From Rhodospirillaceae bacterium (GTDB lineage: Bacteria; Pseudomonadota; Alphaproteobacteria; Rhodospirillales; JABHCV01), in NCBI GenBank assembly GCA_018662005.1, contig JABJHA010000013.1, positions 1 to 39,148 on the forward strand: a DNA stretch of 39,148 bases, written 5' to 3'. Below, piece after piece: positions 1-7,165 of this stretch. The position numbers and the translations under genes are program-made. The notes below the pieces were generated by a model. The model was not told the DNA's origin and ran no database searches. It saw only the letters and a program-made list of their open reading frames with translations. Within the stretch, counting starts at the first letter, position 1; every line of letters starts with the position of its first letter.

Positions 1-278
1 TGGCGTTTGATTGACTTCTCTTTTTGGGGATCTGCGCCAGCCTTGATTTCACCAAGCATGATGGTGGCTTGATTGCGGGCTCGCTCGGTCGTGAAAATGC
101 TGTGTGCGCCGATGGCGACCCGTTTGATCTTTTTGTTGACCATGTATTGGACGTAGTAGGTCTTTTTGCCACCGGGTGTGATGCGAGCGCAAAATCCTGC
201 CAACTGGTCATCGAAGAGAAAATAGGGCTTATCTTTTGCGGTGGCTTTTTCGATGACGGTTTTTGTTAATTTGGGCAT
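1..278 (-). CDS. Tyrosine recombinase (integrase), N-terminal part, cut by window edge
   Basis: Reading leftwards from an ATG at 278, 92 codons are open to the window edge. The start MPKLTKTVIEKA and the block LAGFCARITPGGKKTYYVQY are typical of the DUF4102 arm-DNA-binding domain of P4-type integrases, followed by the usual link (residues ~70-85, TTERARNQATIMLGEIKAGADP). Family members cut and join DNA at tRNA attachment sites. The catalytic domain with the R-H-R-Y residues lies outside the window, so activity cannot be judged. A tRNA-Met 3' fragment about 310 bases upstream of its start fits a role in inserting the element that extends to the left. Confidence 0.88.
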   Translation of the reverse strand, partial: MPKLTKTVIEKATAKDKPYFLFDDQLAGFCARITPGGKKTYYVQYMVNKKIKRVAIGAHSIFTTERARNQATIMLGEIKAGADPQKEKSIKR

Positions 279-419
279 GGACGACCTACACGGGCTAGAA
301 TTACAGTGCGCGTAGGGTTGCGTGGAATCTGCATATTATCAAGTAATATCAATGTGTTGGTGTAGTGATGCGTAAACAAAATGGCTAACGAGAATTGCTG
401 CGTATGGCGATAAATACCG

Positions 420-439
420 TGCACTAAAAATGCACTAAA
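420..439. repeat. Short direct repeat upstream of the integrase
   Basis: TGCACTAAA occurs at 420-428 and again at 431-439, 11 bases apart. The gene-free interval 279-590 between the integrase start and the tRNA fragment otherwise shows no coding region. Integrases of this family bind short arm-site repeats next to the core site, so these are candidate arm sites. The size is small and chance cannot be excluded. Confidence 0.35.
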
Positions 440-590
440 TGAAGCGAATGTTCCTGCGAAAGCTGGCGAAATCAAGAGTGACAGGATTTGCTTTCTGGAT
501 TCGGATTGCGGCCAGATATCAAAAGGTTAGCGAAAAGGTGAGGGGGGTTGAGTGTCTGAAAGTAGCATAAAAGCAATGGCTGGGGATCAA

Positions 591-635
591 CTCATAACCT
601 GAAGGTCGTAGGTTCAAATCCTACCCCCGCAACCA
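591..635 (+). other. Attachment-site scar: 3' part of a tRNA-Met (CAT) gene
   Basis: From the anticodon loop (CTCATAA, 591-597) through the anticodon-stem 3' side, a 5-nt variable loop, a perfect T arm (608-624, stem GTAGG/CCTAC, loop TTCAAAT), the acceptor 3' strand (625-631) and CCA (633-635), this matches the 3' half of a tRNA with anticodon CAT. The bases before 590 do not form the 5' anticodon stem, D arm or acceptor strand, so the gene is incomplete. A break at the anticodon loop is where tyrosine recombinases that target tRNA genes usually cross over. The intact tRNA would lie at the other end of the island, left of the window. Confidence 0.8.
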
Positions 636-642
636 AAAAATC

Positions 643-674
643 AAAGGCTCCCATTCGGGGGCCTTTTGTTTTTT
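643..674 (+). terminator. Rho-independent terminator after the tRNA fragment
   Basis: A 10-bp stem (643-652 with 657-666, loop ATTC, one G-T pair) is followed by a T-rich run ending near 672. It sits eight bases after the tRNA CCA, so it is the native terminator of the tRNA gene that was carried along or left at the chromosomal junction. Confidence 0.8.
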
Positions 675-790
675 GATTTCGTGGGATCGGTGAATGAACC
701 CACAGGTTCGAGAGGACGCGGGAGGCGTCCGACAGACGCAGCGCAAGCTGCGGTCCGAAGGATCAAAAACAACCCGAAGCTGCTTTTTGA

Positions 791-811
791 CAAACCCTAC
801 CCCCGCAACCA
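791..811 (+). repeat. Second copy of the tRNA-Met 3' end (probable second att site)
   Basis: Positions 791-811 repeat positions 615-635 with 20 of 21 bases identical (T-loop end, T-stem 3' side, acceptor strand, CCA). Only this end is repeated. It lies at, and antisense to, the 3' end of the serine recombinase remnant, so that protein's MVAGVGF tail residues are encoded by the complement of the tRNA end. This suggests an earlier integration event at the same target. Confidence 0.65.
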
Positions 812-1025
812 TCAAGGCCCTACCGTCGCTTTCGTTGGAGGCGGCGGTTTTGTTCTGTTGGGTGAATGCTAGGATTTGCGCTAATGCACCGACCAATATG
901 ACTTCAGGATTGCCGCGTTCTGTACCCACATGAATCTCGATGTGATCAATCATGGACCTAATGAGATCCATGGCCTGAGGACGGGCAGCTTCGTCTGCCA
1001 GCAAGGTCTGCAGTTCGCTGTTGGG
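791..1025 (-). pseudogene. Serine recombinase C-terminal remnant
   Basis: The minus-strand frame from 1025 down to about 791 encodes a peptide with the pattern of large serine recombinase C-termini: a coiled helix around ARPQAMDLIRSMIDHIEI, then NPEVILVGALAQILAF and a basic tail ending MVAGVGF. A TGA at 1026-1028 closes the frame upstream, and no resolvase catalytic domain or recombinase DNA-binding domain is found nearby. It is therefore a broken gene. It sits between a tRNA-end repeat and chromosomal-looking genes and is probably the residue of an older element than the integrase at 1-278. Confidence 0.7.
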
Positions 1026-1141
1026 TCATAAGCAGAAGTAAACGGCACCCCAAAATGATTTCCGCTTACCTCCAAATAACGGTCTTTCCAACAATTCACG
1101 GTTATTTTCCAATCGCAAGAACCATAATTCATGAGAAATCG

Positions 1142-1528
1142 TCAAACGGGCTTGGGCCAAGCTGAGTCGTGGAACTGTTGAATTTCGATTTGGTTGCCGT
1201 CGGGATCGCTAAGAAAAAAATGATAGATGTTAAATTCAGTGTTTTCCATCGGTGGGTTATTGAACTGAACACCCTTTTCCCGTAGTCGTTCGTACCAGCC
1301 GTCAACATCTTCAGTAACCATGGTGACGATAAAGCCTTCAGAAGCAGGGGGGCGTTCATCGTTGCACTGGCAAACGCCAATAAAGCCATCCTTGCTGATT
1401 TGAAAGATGCGGCACTTCCCCTTATCAAGAATCAGGGGCAGGCCTAGGGTTTCGTTGTAAAATGCCGAGCTGATTCGCAAATCTCTCACATAGAGAAACG
1501 TCACTTGTTGATCAAATGGAATGTCCAA
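1142..1528 (-). CDS. VOC-family (glyoxalase/bleomycin-resistance fold) protein
   Basis: This 128-residue protein has the vicinal-oxygen-chelate fold signature of two beta-alpha-beta-beta-beta halves. The first begins QQVTFLYVRDLRISSAFYNETLGLPL. The second ends with SDPDGNQIEIQQF, containing the terminal Glu that is a metal ligand in metal-dependent members. The family includes glyoxalase I, dioxygenases and antibiotic-binding proteins, and sequence alone does not pick one. Length is normal for a single-module VOC protein. It is next to the island boundary and separate from the MocR gene. About 300 bases on its upstream side (1529-1844) hold only a possible transporter remnant. Confidence 0.85.
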   Translation of the reverse strand: MDIPFDQQVTFLYVRDLRISSAFYNETLGLPLILDKGKCRIFQISKDGFIGVCQCNDERPPASEGFIVTMVTEDVDGWYERLREKGVQFNNPPMENTEFNIYHFFLSDPDGNQIEIQQFHDSAWPKPV

Positions 1529-1731
1529 AATTTCCCCCCAGTACGGACGCTGTCAATTGCTGTAGTATAATTATTGAGCAATTAGTGGCGCAACATGAAA
1601 ATCGACGATCACCCGATGCCAATATGCGCCTCAAAGCGGACATAAAACGGCGCCATTCAGAATGCCAGGGATGAAAGAGGAGACGGCCTTGTTCAGATTC
1701 TTTTGCACCTGACGTACATCACCACGGCTAG

Positions 1732-1840
1732 GTGGACATTTACAGCGTCTCACTGCAGCAATACGCCCTGTTATTTGCCGCCAATGTTGTCGCCATGGCG
1801 TTCAGCTCGACGATTAACGGGCGTTTATTCGCCCAACCGT
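1732..1840 (+). pseudogene. Possible remnant of a Bcr/CflA-type MFS efflux transporter
   Basis: A short plus-strand stretch encodes about 36 residues, including LLFAANVVAMAFSSTINGRL, which resembles the helix followed by the N-G-R loop of Bcr/CflA drug-efflux proteins. A stop codon immediately precedes it (1729-1731) and the rest of the transporter is absent. It runs into the 3' end of the MocR gene on the other strand. The match rests on a short motif, so a chance open frame remains possible. Confidence 0.35.
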
Positions 1841-1844
1841 CTCA

Positions 1845-3218
1845 TTACACCACGACCATTTGGGCAAGCGGTCGGCTTTGTAGAACTTTGACGACAATTT
1901 CCAATCCTGTTTGCATTACCTCTCTTGATGTAGGGGCTCCCAGGCTAATTCGAACGGCGTTGGGCAGTTGATTTGGGTCGATCGAGAAAGCGCTGCTGGG
2001 TGTCACATCAACGCCGCGGGCTTTTGCAGTAAGAACAAAATCGGCAACCCGCCATCTGCTGGGCAAATTTAACCAAAGATGATAACTGGCTGGATGTGAA
2101 GACAGAGTATATTCGCATAAGATATCTTGGGCGATTTTCTGGCGTGCTGCGGTTTCCACCCGATGCCAGTTTACGAAGCGGTCTGCAGTGCCGTCCTCAA
2201 TCCACATAGAAGCGATCTCTGCCATTAATGAGGCTGTGGTCCAGGTAGTTGTGCGTACCGCATTAATAATGTAATCGACCATATGAACTGGTGCAGTTAG
2301 GTACCCAACCCGCAGGCCGGGGGCCAGACTCTTCGAGGTGCCGCAAATATAATAGCAATCGTATTGTGCATAGGTGTGGATCGGTGGTGGCCCATCTTCG
2401 ATAAGGTGGCCGTAGCTATCATCTTCGACGATGGGCACCTTGAATTCCGCAGCGATATCGGCGAGGGCTTTTCGTCTTTGGGCCGGAAGGACGCTCGCCG
2501 TCGGGTTATGTATTGTTGGTGTCACGATGATGGCGGCTACGGGTTCTTTCAGGCAGATATCGCGAAGCCCATTTGGGATTACCCCGTGCTCATCCATCTC
2601 AAGCCCATGAAGCCGGATGTGCAACAGATCAGCAAGGCGACGAATGCCTGGATAATTAAGGGACTCGGTGACAACAAGACTATCGGGTTGGGCAAGTACC
2701 AACATTGTCGCCATAAGGGCTTGCTGGGCTCCATTAGTCACAGTGATGCATGACGGATCAACATTGACACCGGTTCGCGCCGCCCATTTGGCCCCGGCAA
2801 TGCGATGATGTTCGCGCCCAGGTGCCCGTTGATAATCAAGCAGGTTCATCAAGCGGTGCCGGCCTGAAAGTTCCGCCAGCGCTTCGTTGAACGCATTGTT
2901 CTCAAAATCAATAGCCGGTTGGTTGACGCTAAGATGAATGATGTCAGTATCGGAGGCGCTATCATTATGACCGGAAAGCTCGGTATGGACGTACGTGCCC
3001 CGGCCCACTTCGCCAACGAGATGTCCGCGCCGTTTGGCTTCGGCATAGGCCCTGGTAACCGTCCCAACGTGAACGCCCAGTTGCTCGGCAAGCCAGCGAT
3101 GGGTTGGCATCAGCATTCCGGGTCGCAGGCGCTGGGACGTGATATCATCAGATATCGCCTCAGCAATGGCCTGATATAACGGCGGCTTGCGATGTTGAAG
3201 TTCGGGAACCCATTTCAT
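1845..3218 (-). CDS. MocR-type transcriptional regulator (GntR HTH plus aminotransferase domain)
   Basis: Residues ~12-80 form a GntR winged helix (PLYQAIAEAI ... GTVTRAYAEAKRRG ... GRGTYVH). From residue ~95 to the end is a fold-type I aminotransferase domain. PLP contacts are visible: N238 in HNPT, D266/D267 in VEDDSYG and the Schiff-base lysine K296 in GTSKSLAPGLRVGYL. At 457 residues it is normal for the MocR family, whose members sense PLP or amino-compound ligands and often control a divergent operon. Here it diverges from the nitrilase operon starting at 3459 across 240 bases rich in inverted repeats, so that operon is its likely target. Whether the aminotransferase domain still catalyses is unknown. 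Confidence 0.9.
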   Translation of the reverse strand: MKWVPELQHRKPPLYQAIAEAISDDITSQRLRPGMLMPTHRWLAEQLGVHVGTVTRAYAEAKRRGHLVGEVGRGTYVHTELSGHNDSASDTDIIHLSVNQPAIDFENNAFNEALAELSGRHRLMNLLDYQRAPGREHHRIAGAKWAARTGVNVDPSCITVTNGAQQALMATMLVLAQPDSLVVTESLNYPGIRRLADLLHIRLHGLEMDEHGVIPNGLRDICLKEPVAAIIVTPTIHNPTASVLPAQRRKALADIAAEFKVPIVEDDSYGHLIEDGPPPIHTYAQYDCYYICGTSKSLAPGLRVGYLTAPVHMVDYIINAVRTTTWTTASLMAEIASMWIEDGTADRFVNWHRVETAARQKIAQDILCEYTLSSHPASYHLWLNLPSRWRVADFVLTAKARGVDVTPSSAFSIDPNQLPNAVRISLGAPTSREVMQTGLEIVVKVLQSRPLAQMVVV

Positions 3219-3244
3219 TCGTTTAATCCACCTATTCGGTCATC

Positions 3245-3256
3245 TACTGTTCACAG
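3245..3256. promoter_or_regulatory. Short dyad next to the MocR gene start
   Basis: ACTGTTCACAGT has 5-bp inverted arms (ACTGT/ACAGT) around TC, 27 bases upstream of the regulator's start codon. It is a candidate autoregulatory site; no consensus for this regulator is known. Confidence 0.3.
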
Positions 3257-3382
3257 TTAGATTGTTTACAGCATGTTGGTAAATTGTCTTAGTGGATAAT
3301 GTAAATTTGTACTAGGCACACACGGATCATATTCAGTGCATTCAAATAAAACAATACAATATATGCATACAATCTGGTTTTA

Positions 3383-3418
3383 TTGACAGACAATTATAAA
3401 TATAATAGCTTAATTGTC
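3383..3418 (+). promoter_or_regulatory. Inverted repeat and promoter-like elements in the MocR/amidohydrolase intergenic region
   Basis: A perfect 8-bp inverted repeat, GACAATTA (3389-3396) and TAATTGTC (3411-3418), encloses a consensus -10 hexamer TATAAT (3401-3406). A TTGACA lies at 3383-3388, but its 12-base spacing to that hexamer is too short for a standard sigma-70 pair, so the -35 is uncertain. The dyad over the -10 is well placed for a repressor or for MocR control of the operon starting at 3459. Confidence 0.5.
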
Positions 3419-3458
3419 ATATTCAGGTTAGCTTTCTAAATGCAAGGGGGAGAGAACG

Positions 3459-4280
3459 TTGAGGACAGCCTTAATTCAAATGTCGGCTTCTATGGATCGA
3501 GATGAAAATCTTGACCGAACCGAGACAATGTTGAATGACGCTGCCGTTCGGGGTGCCGAAGTCGCCTGTCTTCAGGAATGTTTCTCCACATGGTTCTTCC
3601 CGCAAAAAATTGAACCCAAAGATCAAGACTGGGCAGAGCCTTTGGATGGGCCCTCGGTGACTAGAATGCGTAAAGTGGCAAAAGCGCTTGGCATGATTTT
3701 GATCGTGCCATTTTATGAACGGGCCATGCATGGTGAATTGTATAATTCGGTTGTCGTGGTCGATGAGAATGGTGAAATGCTGGGTGTTTACCGCAAGCAC
3801 CACATTCCCATGAGCTCACATTTTAACGAAAAATTCTATTTTAAGCCCGGCAACAAGGGGTTCCCAGTTTTTCCAACCTCGAAGGGGAAAATAGGAATCA
3901 TGATCTGCTACGACAGGCATTTTCCGGAATGCGCGCGCATCCTTGGCCTGAATGGGGCTGAGGTCGTATTTGTGCCTACCGCCACGACCATGCGGGGTTT
4001 CTCGAAGAGCGTTTGGGAGCCGGAATTGCGGGGGCATGCCATTGCTAACGGCATTTTTGTTGCGGGTGTTAACCGGGTTGGTACGGAATTAGAGAGCACC
4101 TACTACGGGCGCAGCGTGTTCATTGATCCGATTGGCGAAGTTGTGGCCCAGGCAGCCGAAGGCGAGGAGGAGGTGCTTGTCGCCGACCTTGACATGGCGA
4201 GGCTTGAAGAAGTGCGAAAGATTTGGCCGTTTTACAGAGACCGCCGTCCCGAAGCCTATGGCCGGATAGTGGAGCCCTAG
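3459..4280 (+). CDS. Nitrilase-superfamily amidohydrolase (N-carbamoyl amino acid/amine hydrolase-like)
   Basis: The 273-residue protein carries the complete carbon-nitrogen hydrolase triad: E40 in CLQE, K113 in YRKHHIP and C150 in IMICYDRHFPE. The layout, with DGPSV near 64 and a YRDRRPEAY ending, is that of N-carbamoylputrescine amidase, beta-ureidopropionase and N-carbamoyl-D-amino acid hydrolase, which release CO2 and ammonia from an N-carbamoyl group. A TTG start at 3459 is chosen because AAGGGGGA (3444-3451) is correctly spaced and no in-frame ATG lies nearby. It is first of a tight operon with the PrpD-like and HisC-like genes. A hydantoinase-like gene 8.7 kb downstream could supply its substrate. 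The exact substrate is not determined. Confidence 0.88.
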   Translation: MRTALIQMSASMDRDENLDRTETMLNDAAVRGAEVACLQECFSTWFFPQKIEPKDQDWAEPLDGPSVTRMRKVAKALGMILIVPFYERAMHGELYNSVVVVDENGEMLGVYRKHHIPMSSHFNEKFYFKPGNKGFPVFPTSKGKIGIMICYDRHFPECARILGLNGAEVVFVPTATTMRGFSKSVWEPELRGHAIANGIFVAGVNRVGTELESTYYGRSVFIDPIGEVVAQAAEGEEEVLVADLDMARLEEVRKIWPFYRDRRPEAYGRIVEP

Positions 4281-4283
4281 GAA

Positions 4284-5657
4284 ATGACTTACGCAGAAAC
4301 TTTGGCAGAATTCTGTGTCGGTCCGGCAATAACCGCGCCGCCCCCCTTGGCTATGGAACGGATGAAAATCTATGCCCTAGATACCTTGGCGGTGATTTTG
4401 GCGGGTGCGACGGCAGATTCAAGTCAACGTATTTTGAAGGCGTTCCCTCCCGGTGAAAATGGACCAGCCAGTGTGTTTGGCGGCGGCGGTCGGCTGTCGG
4501 AAGGCGAAGCCGCACTGGTTAATGGGGCTATGGCTCACGCTCTGGAGCTAGACGACGATCATCGTTTGGCCGTATTGCATCCGGGCGCTGTTGTTATCCC
4601 CGCAGCCTTTGCTGCTGCCGAAACAGTTGGTGCAGGGGGTGAGCTTTACCTGCAGGCCATTCTGGCCGGTTACGAAGTCAGTTGCCGGGTCGGGGAAGTG
4701 TATCGTGGTAGCATGTTCGAGTATGGTTTGCACCCGACTTCGATTTGCGGAGTTTTTGGTGCGGCGGCGGCGGCGGGCGTAGTTTTTGGCCTAGATTATG
4801 AAGGCCACACAAACGCCCTGGGCATTGCCGGTACCCAGGCGGCCGGGCTTAGCGAATGGCGTGAAGACGGTTCGTGGATCAAAAGATTACATCCAGGGCG
4901 CACCGCGCAGTCGGGTTTGATTGCTGCCCGACTCGCCCAGCAAGGATTTACCGGCCCGACGACAATTTTCGAAGGGAAGGACGGGCATTTCCGGGCTTTT
5001 AGCCATGGCGAAAAACTCGATTCCGAGGCTTTAACGCGCGATCTTGGCCGCATTTACCATGCCTTGGGTACTGCGGTGAAGCCATATCCATGTTGCCGTT
5101 TTGCACACGGCGCCATTGATCTGGCAATAGCGGCGCGCCAGGAAAGTTTGGATATCCAGCACATTGAAAAAGTAAGCGTCCGTTTGTATCGAACAGATAT
5201 TCTGTCCTATCGGCCCCGGCCCTTGAACCCTGTCGATGCACAATTCAACGTGCCGTACCTAGTTGCACTGTCACTTGGCAAAGGCAGCGTCGGGCTGGCC
5301 GATTTCAGCGAAGAGGCAATAGGCAGGGAAGATATTCTTGAACTGGCCGCCAAGGTCGAGGTTATCGAAGATAACAATTTCACAGCAGCTTATCCGGACA
5401 AGTACATGACAGAGATTGTCGTTTACGGGGGCGGGGGCTATAGCGGCCTAAGCGAGTGCCCCAGTGGCGACCCGGAAGCCCCGCAATATTCTGACGATCC
5501 GGATCTTATGCGCCGGGAAGTTGAAAATAAGGTTCGGGTACTTTTTGAAGAAACAGGATTTAGCGAGCGTAGCGACCCATTGATCAAGCTTGTTGATGAG
5601 ATGGATGAAGCATCAAGCCTGGCTGATTTGGCTGATTTGTTGCGACGTCGTGGATAG
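4284..5657 (+). CDS. MmgE/PrpD family protein
   Basis: This 457-residue protein belongs to the MmgE/PrpD fold, seen in MAHALELDDDHRLAVLHPGA (residues ~82-100), the small-residue-rich helix around GVFGAAAAAGVVFGLD, and AVKPYPCCRFAHGAIDLA. The family includes 2-methylcitrate dehydratase, cis-aconitate decarboxylase and iminodisuccinate epimerase. Many members in catabolic clusters act on uncharacterised dicarboxylates. No prpB or prpC is nearby, so methylcitrate metabolism is unlikely. It starts three bases after the stop of the amidohydrolase with AGGAA as ribosome site, so the two are co-translated. It may process the carbon skeleton released by that hydrolase. Confidence 0.85.
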   Translation: MTYAETLAEFCVGPAITAPPPLAMERMKIYALDTLAVILAGATADSSQRILKAFPPGENGPASVFGGGGRLSEGEAALVNGAMAHALELDDDHRLAVLHPGAVVIPAAFAAAETVGAGGELYLQAILAGYEVSCRVGEVYRGSMFEYGLHPTSICGVFGAAAAAGVVFGLDYEGHTNALGIAGTQAAGLSEWREDGSWIKRLHPGRTAQSGLIAARLAQQGFTGPTTIFEGKDGHFRAFSHGEKLDSEALTRDLGRIYHALGTAVKPYPCCRFAHGAIDLAIAARQESLDIQHIEKVSVRLYRTDILSYRPRPLNPVDAQFNVPYLVALSLGKGSVGLADFSEEAIGREDILELAAKVEVIEDNNFTAAYPDKYMTEIVVYGGGGYSGLSECPSGDPEAPQYSDDPDLMRREVENKVRVLFEETGFSERSDPLIKLVDEMDEASSLADLADLLRRRG

Positions 5658-5699
5658 CCCGCAGTTAATTTTAGAAATGAAAAACTACAGGAGAAAGTG

Positions 5700-6893
5700 A
5701 TGAGCACTAATCAAGTTAAGGGTAATGTAGCAGTGTCAAACGCTGATGGTTCAGCCACTCAGGCATATCTCGATAGGGGTAATCGTCTTTACGCCGAGGT
5801 TGATCCCTATATGCCGGGTATGACCCGTAAAGAGGCTGCAGCGCAAGCCAATACCACACCGGATCGGATCGCCAAGTTATCCTCCAATGAAAACCCATTG
5901 GGGCCGTCTCTCCAGGCAGTCGCTGCCGTGGAATCCATGACGGGAATGTTGCACGAATATCCCGATCCCTTGGCCAGCGAGCTTCGCAAAGCGCTGGGCG
6001 AATATCTTGATGTGAGCGCCGATCAAGTCGTTGTTGGCGGAGGGAGCTCGACCTTGATGCATGCCATAGTCGATGCCTTCACTGTTGCTGGCGGCGAGAT
6101 TATATCACTTGATCCGGGGTTCACTGTGTATCCGGAAATATCAATCATCCATGGTCGTATACCTAAGAAGATCGGACTTCGGGAAAGCGATTTTCTGCTC
6201 GATCTTGATGAACTGGAACGGGCAATAACCCCGGATACGCAGCTTATCTTTCTGACACGTCCGAACAATCCGACCAGCACGTTAATCCCGATTGACGATT
6301 TTGCGACAGCCGCCCGTATGGCCGCTGAAGTTGGTGCCTTGGTGGTTTCCGACGAAGCTTATATCGAGTTCTCGGATATACCTGGTCAGTCTGCTGTTGA
6401 ACTGCTGCATAAAGATCCAGACACTTATCATAACGTCATGTTTACTCGAACGATGTCGAAAGCGTTTGGGCTTGCGAACATGCGTTTGGGATACGCTGTT
6501 GCTTCGCCCGAAGTCGCTGGTTGTCTGGCCCTTGCAAATGCAAAATGGCCAACAGGTGCCGTGGCCCAGGCCGCCGGTGTAGCGGCCCTGAATGACAAGG
6601 CTCATTTGCAAGAGACCCTTCGGGTGGTTAGCCATGAGCGACAACGCATAACAGATGCATTTAATAAAATGGGGCTTCCTGTCGCGCCTGGGCAGCAAGG
6701 CAATTACATCATGGTTGATGTGCAACCTTCCGGGCTTTCTGCCGAGGCCTTCTCAGAAAATGTGTTCAAGATGGGGAAAGCCCTGATTAGGGGCGATTTT
6801 TCACCACGCTACGTTCGCATAAGCATTGGTCTTGGCGAAGAAAATGACCGTGTGTTAGAGGCCGCCGACGCGATTAAACAGCAGCACGGTTAA
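5700..6893 (+). CDS. Fold-type I aminotransferase, HisC-like
   Basis: The protein of ~398 residues matches histidinol-phosphate aminotransferase-like enzymes: KLSSNENPLGPS near 59-70, N190 in RPNNPT, D218 and Y221 in VSDEAYIEF, the PLP lysine K254 in RTMSKAFGLANMRLGY, and a C-terminal arginine region PRYVRISIG. No other his genes are present, so it is more likely a catabolic aminotransferase of this operon than a histidine enzyme. ATG 5700 is preferred over the overlapping GTG 5697 because of the AGGAGA at 5689-5694. The N-terminus is about 30 residues longer than in typical HisC. Third gene of the operon begun at 3459, 42 bases after the PrpD-like gene. Confidence 0.87.
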   Translation: MSTNQVKGNVAVSNADGSATQAYLDRGNRLYAEVDPYMPGMTRKEAAAQANTTPDRIAKLSSNENPLGPSLQAVAAVESMTGMLHEYPDPLASELRKALGEYLDVSADQVVVGGGSSTLMHAIVDAFTVAGGEIISLDPGFTVYPEISIIHGRIPKKIGLRESDFLLDLDELERAITPDTQLIFLTRPNNPTSTLIPIDDFATAARMAAEVGALVVSDEAYIEFSDIPGQSAVELLHKDPDTYHNVMFTRTMSKAFGLANMRLGYAVASPEVAGCLALANAKWPTGAVAQAAGVAALNDKAHLQETLRVVSHERQRITDAFNKMGLPVAPGQQGNYIMVDVQPSGLSAEAFSENVFKMGKALIRGDFSPRYVRISIGLGEENDRVLEAADAIKQQHG

Positions 6894-7165
6894 GTGGCAA
6901 ATCATGCAAACGGGATTGCCGGAACATCATTAAGTAGGACAATATGGAGTAAATGTCAGTAATTGTATTATTAATTATTGCTAAATCAGCATATAATCAT
7001 TGACGTTACATGAGGACAATTTGTAAGCTTTTATATGCAGGCACGGGATATAAAAGCCGAAAAGAGTGCTTAAAGCACCTTGGCGTCGCATCCTGACAAA
7101 GGACCACAAACGACGACGCATTCCGACCCGTGTACAGTTTTGGACAACAAAAGGGAGGCAGATAT

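Noticed and set aside
559-635. A complete tRNA-Met gene
   Set aside because: The 5' acceptor strand, D arm and 5' anticodon stem do not fit; only the 3' portion from the anticodon loop is tRNA-like.
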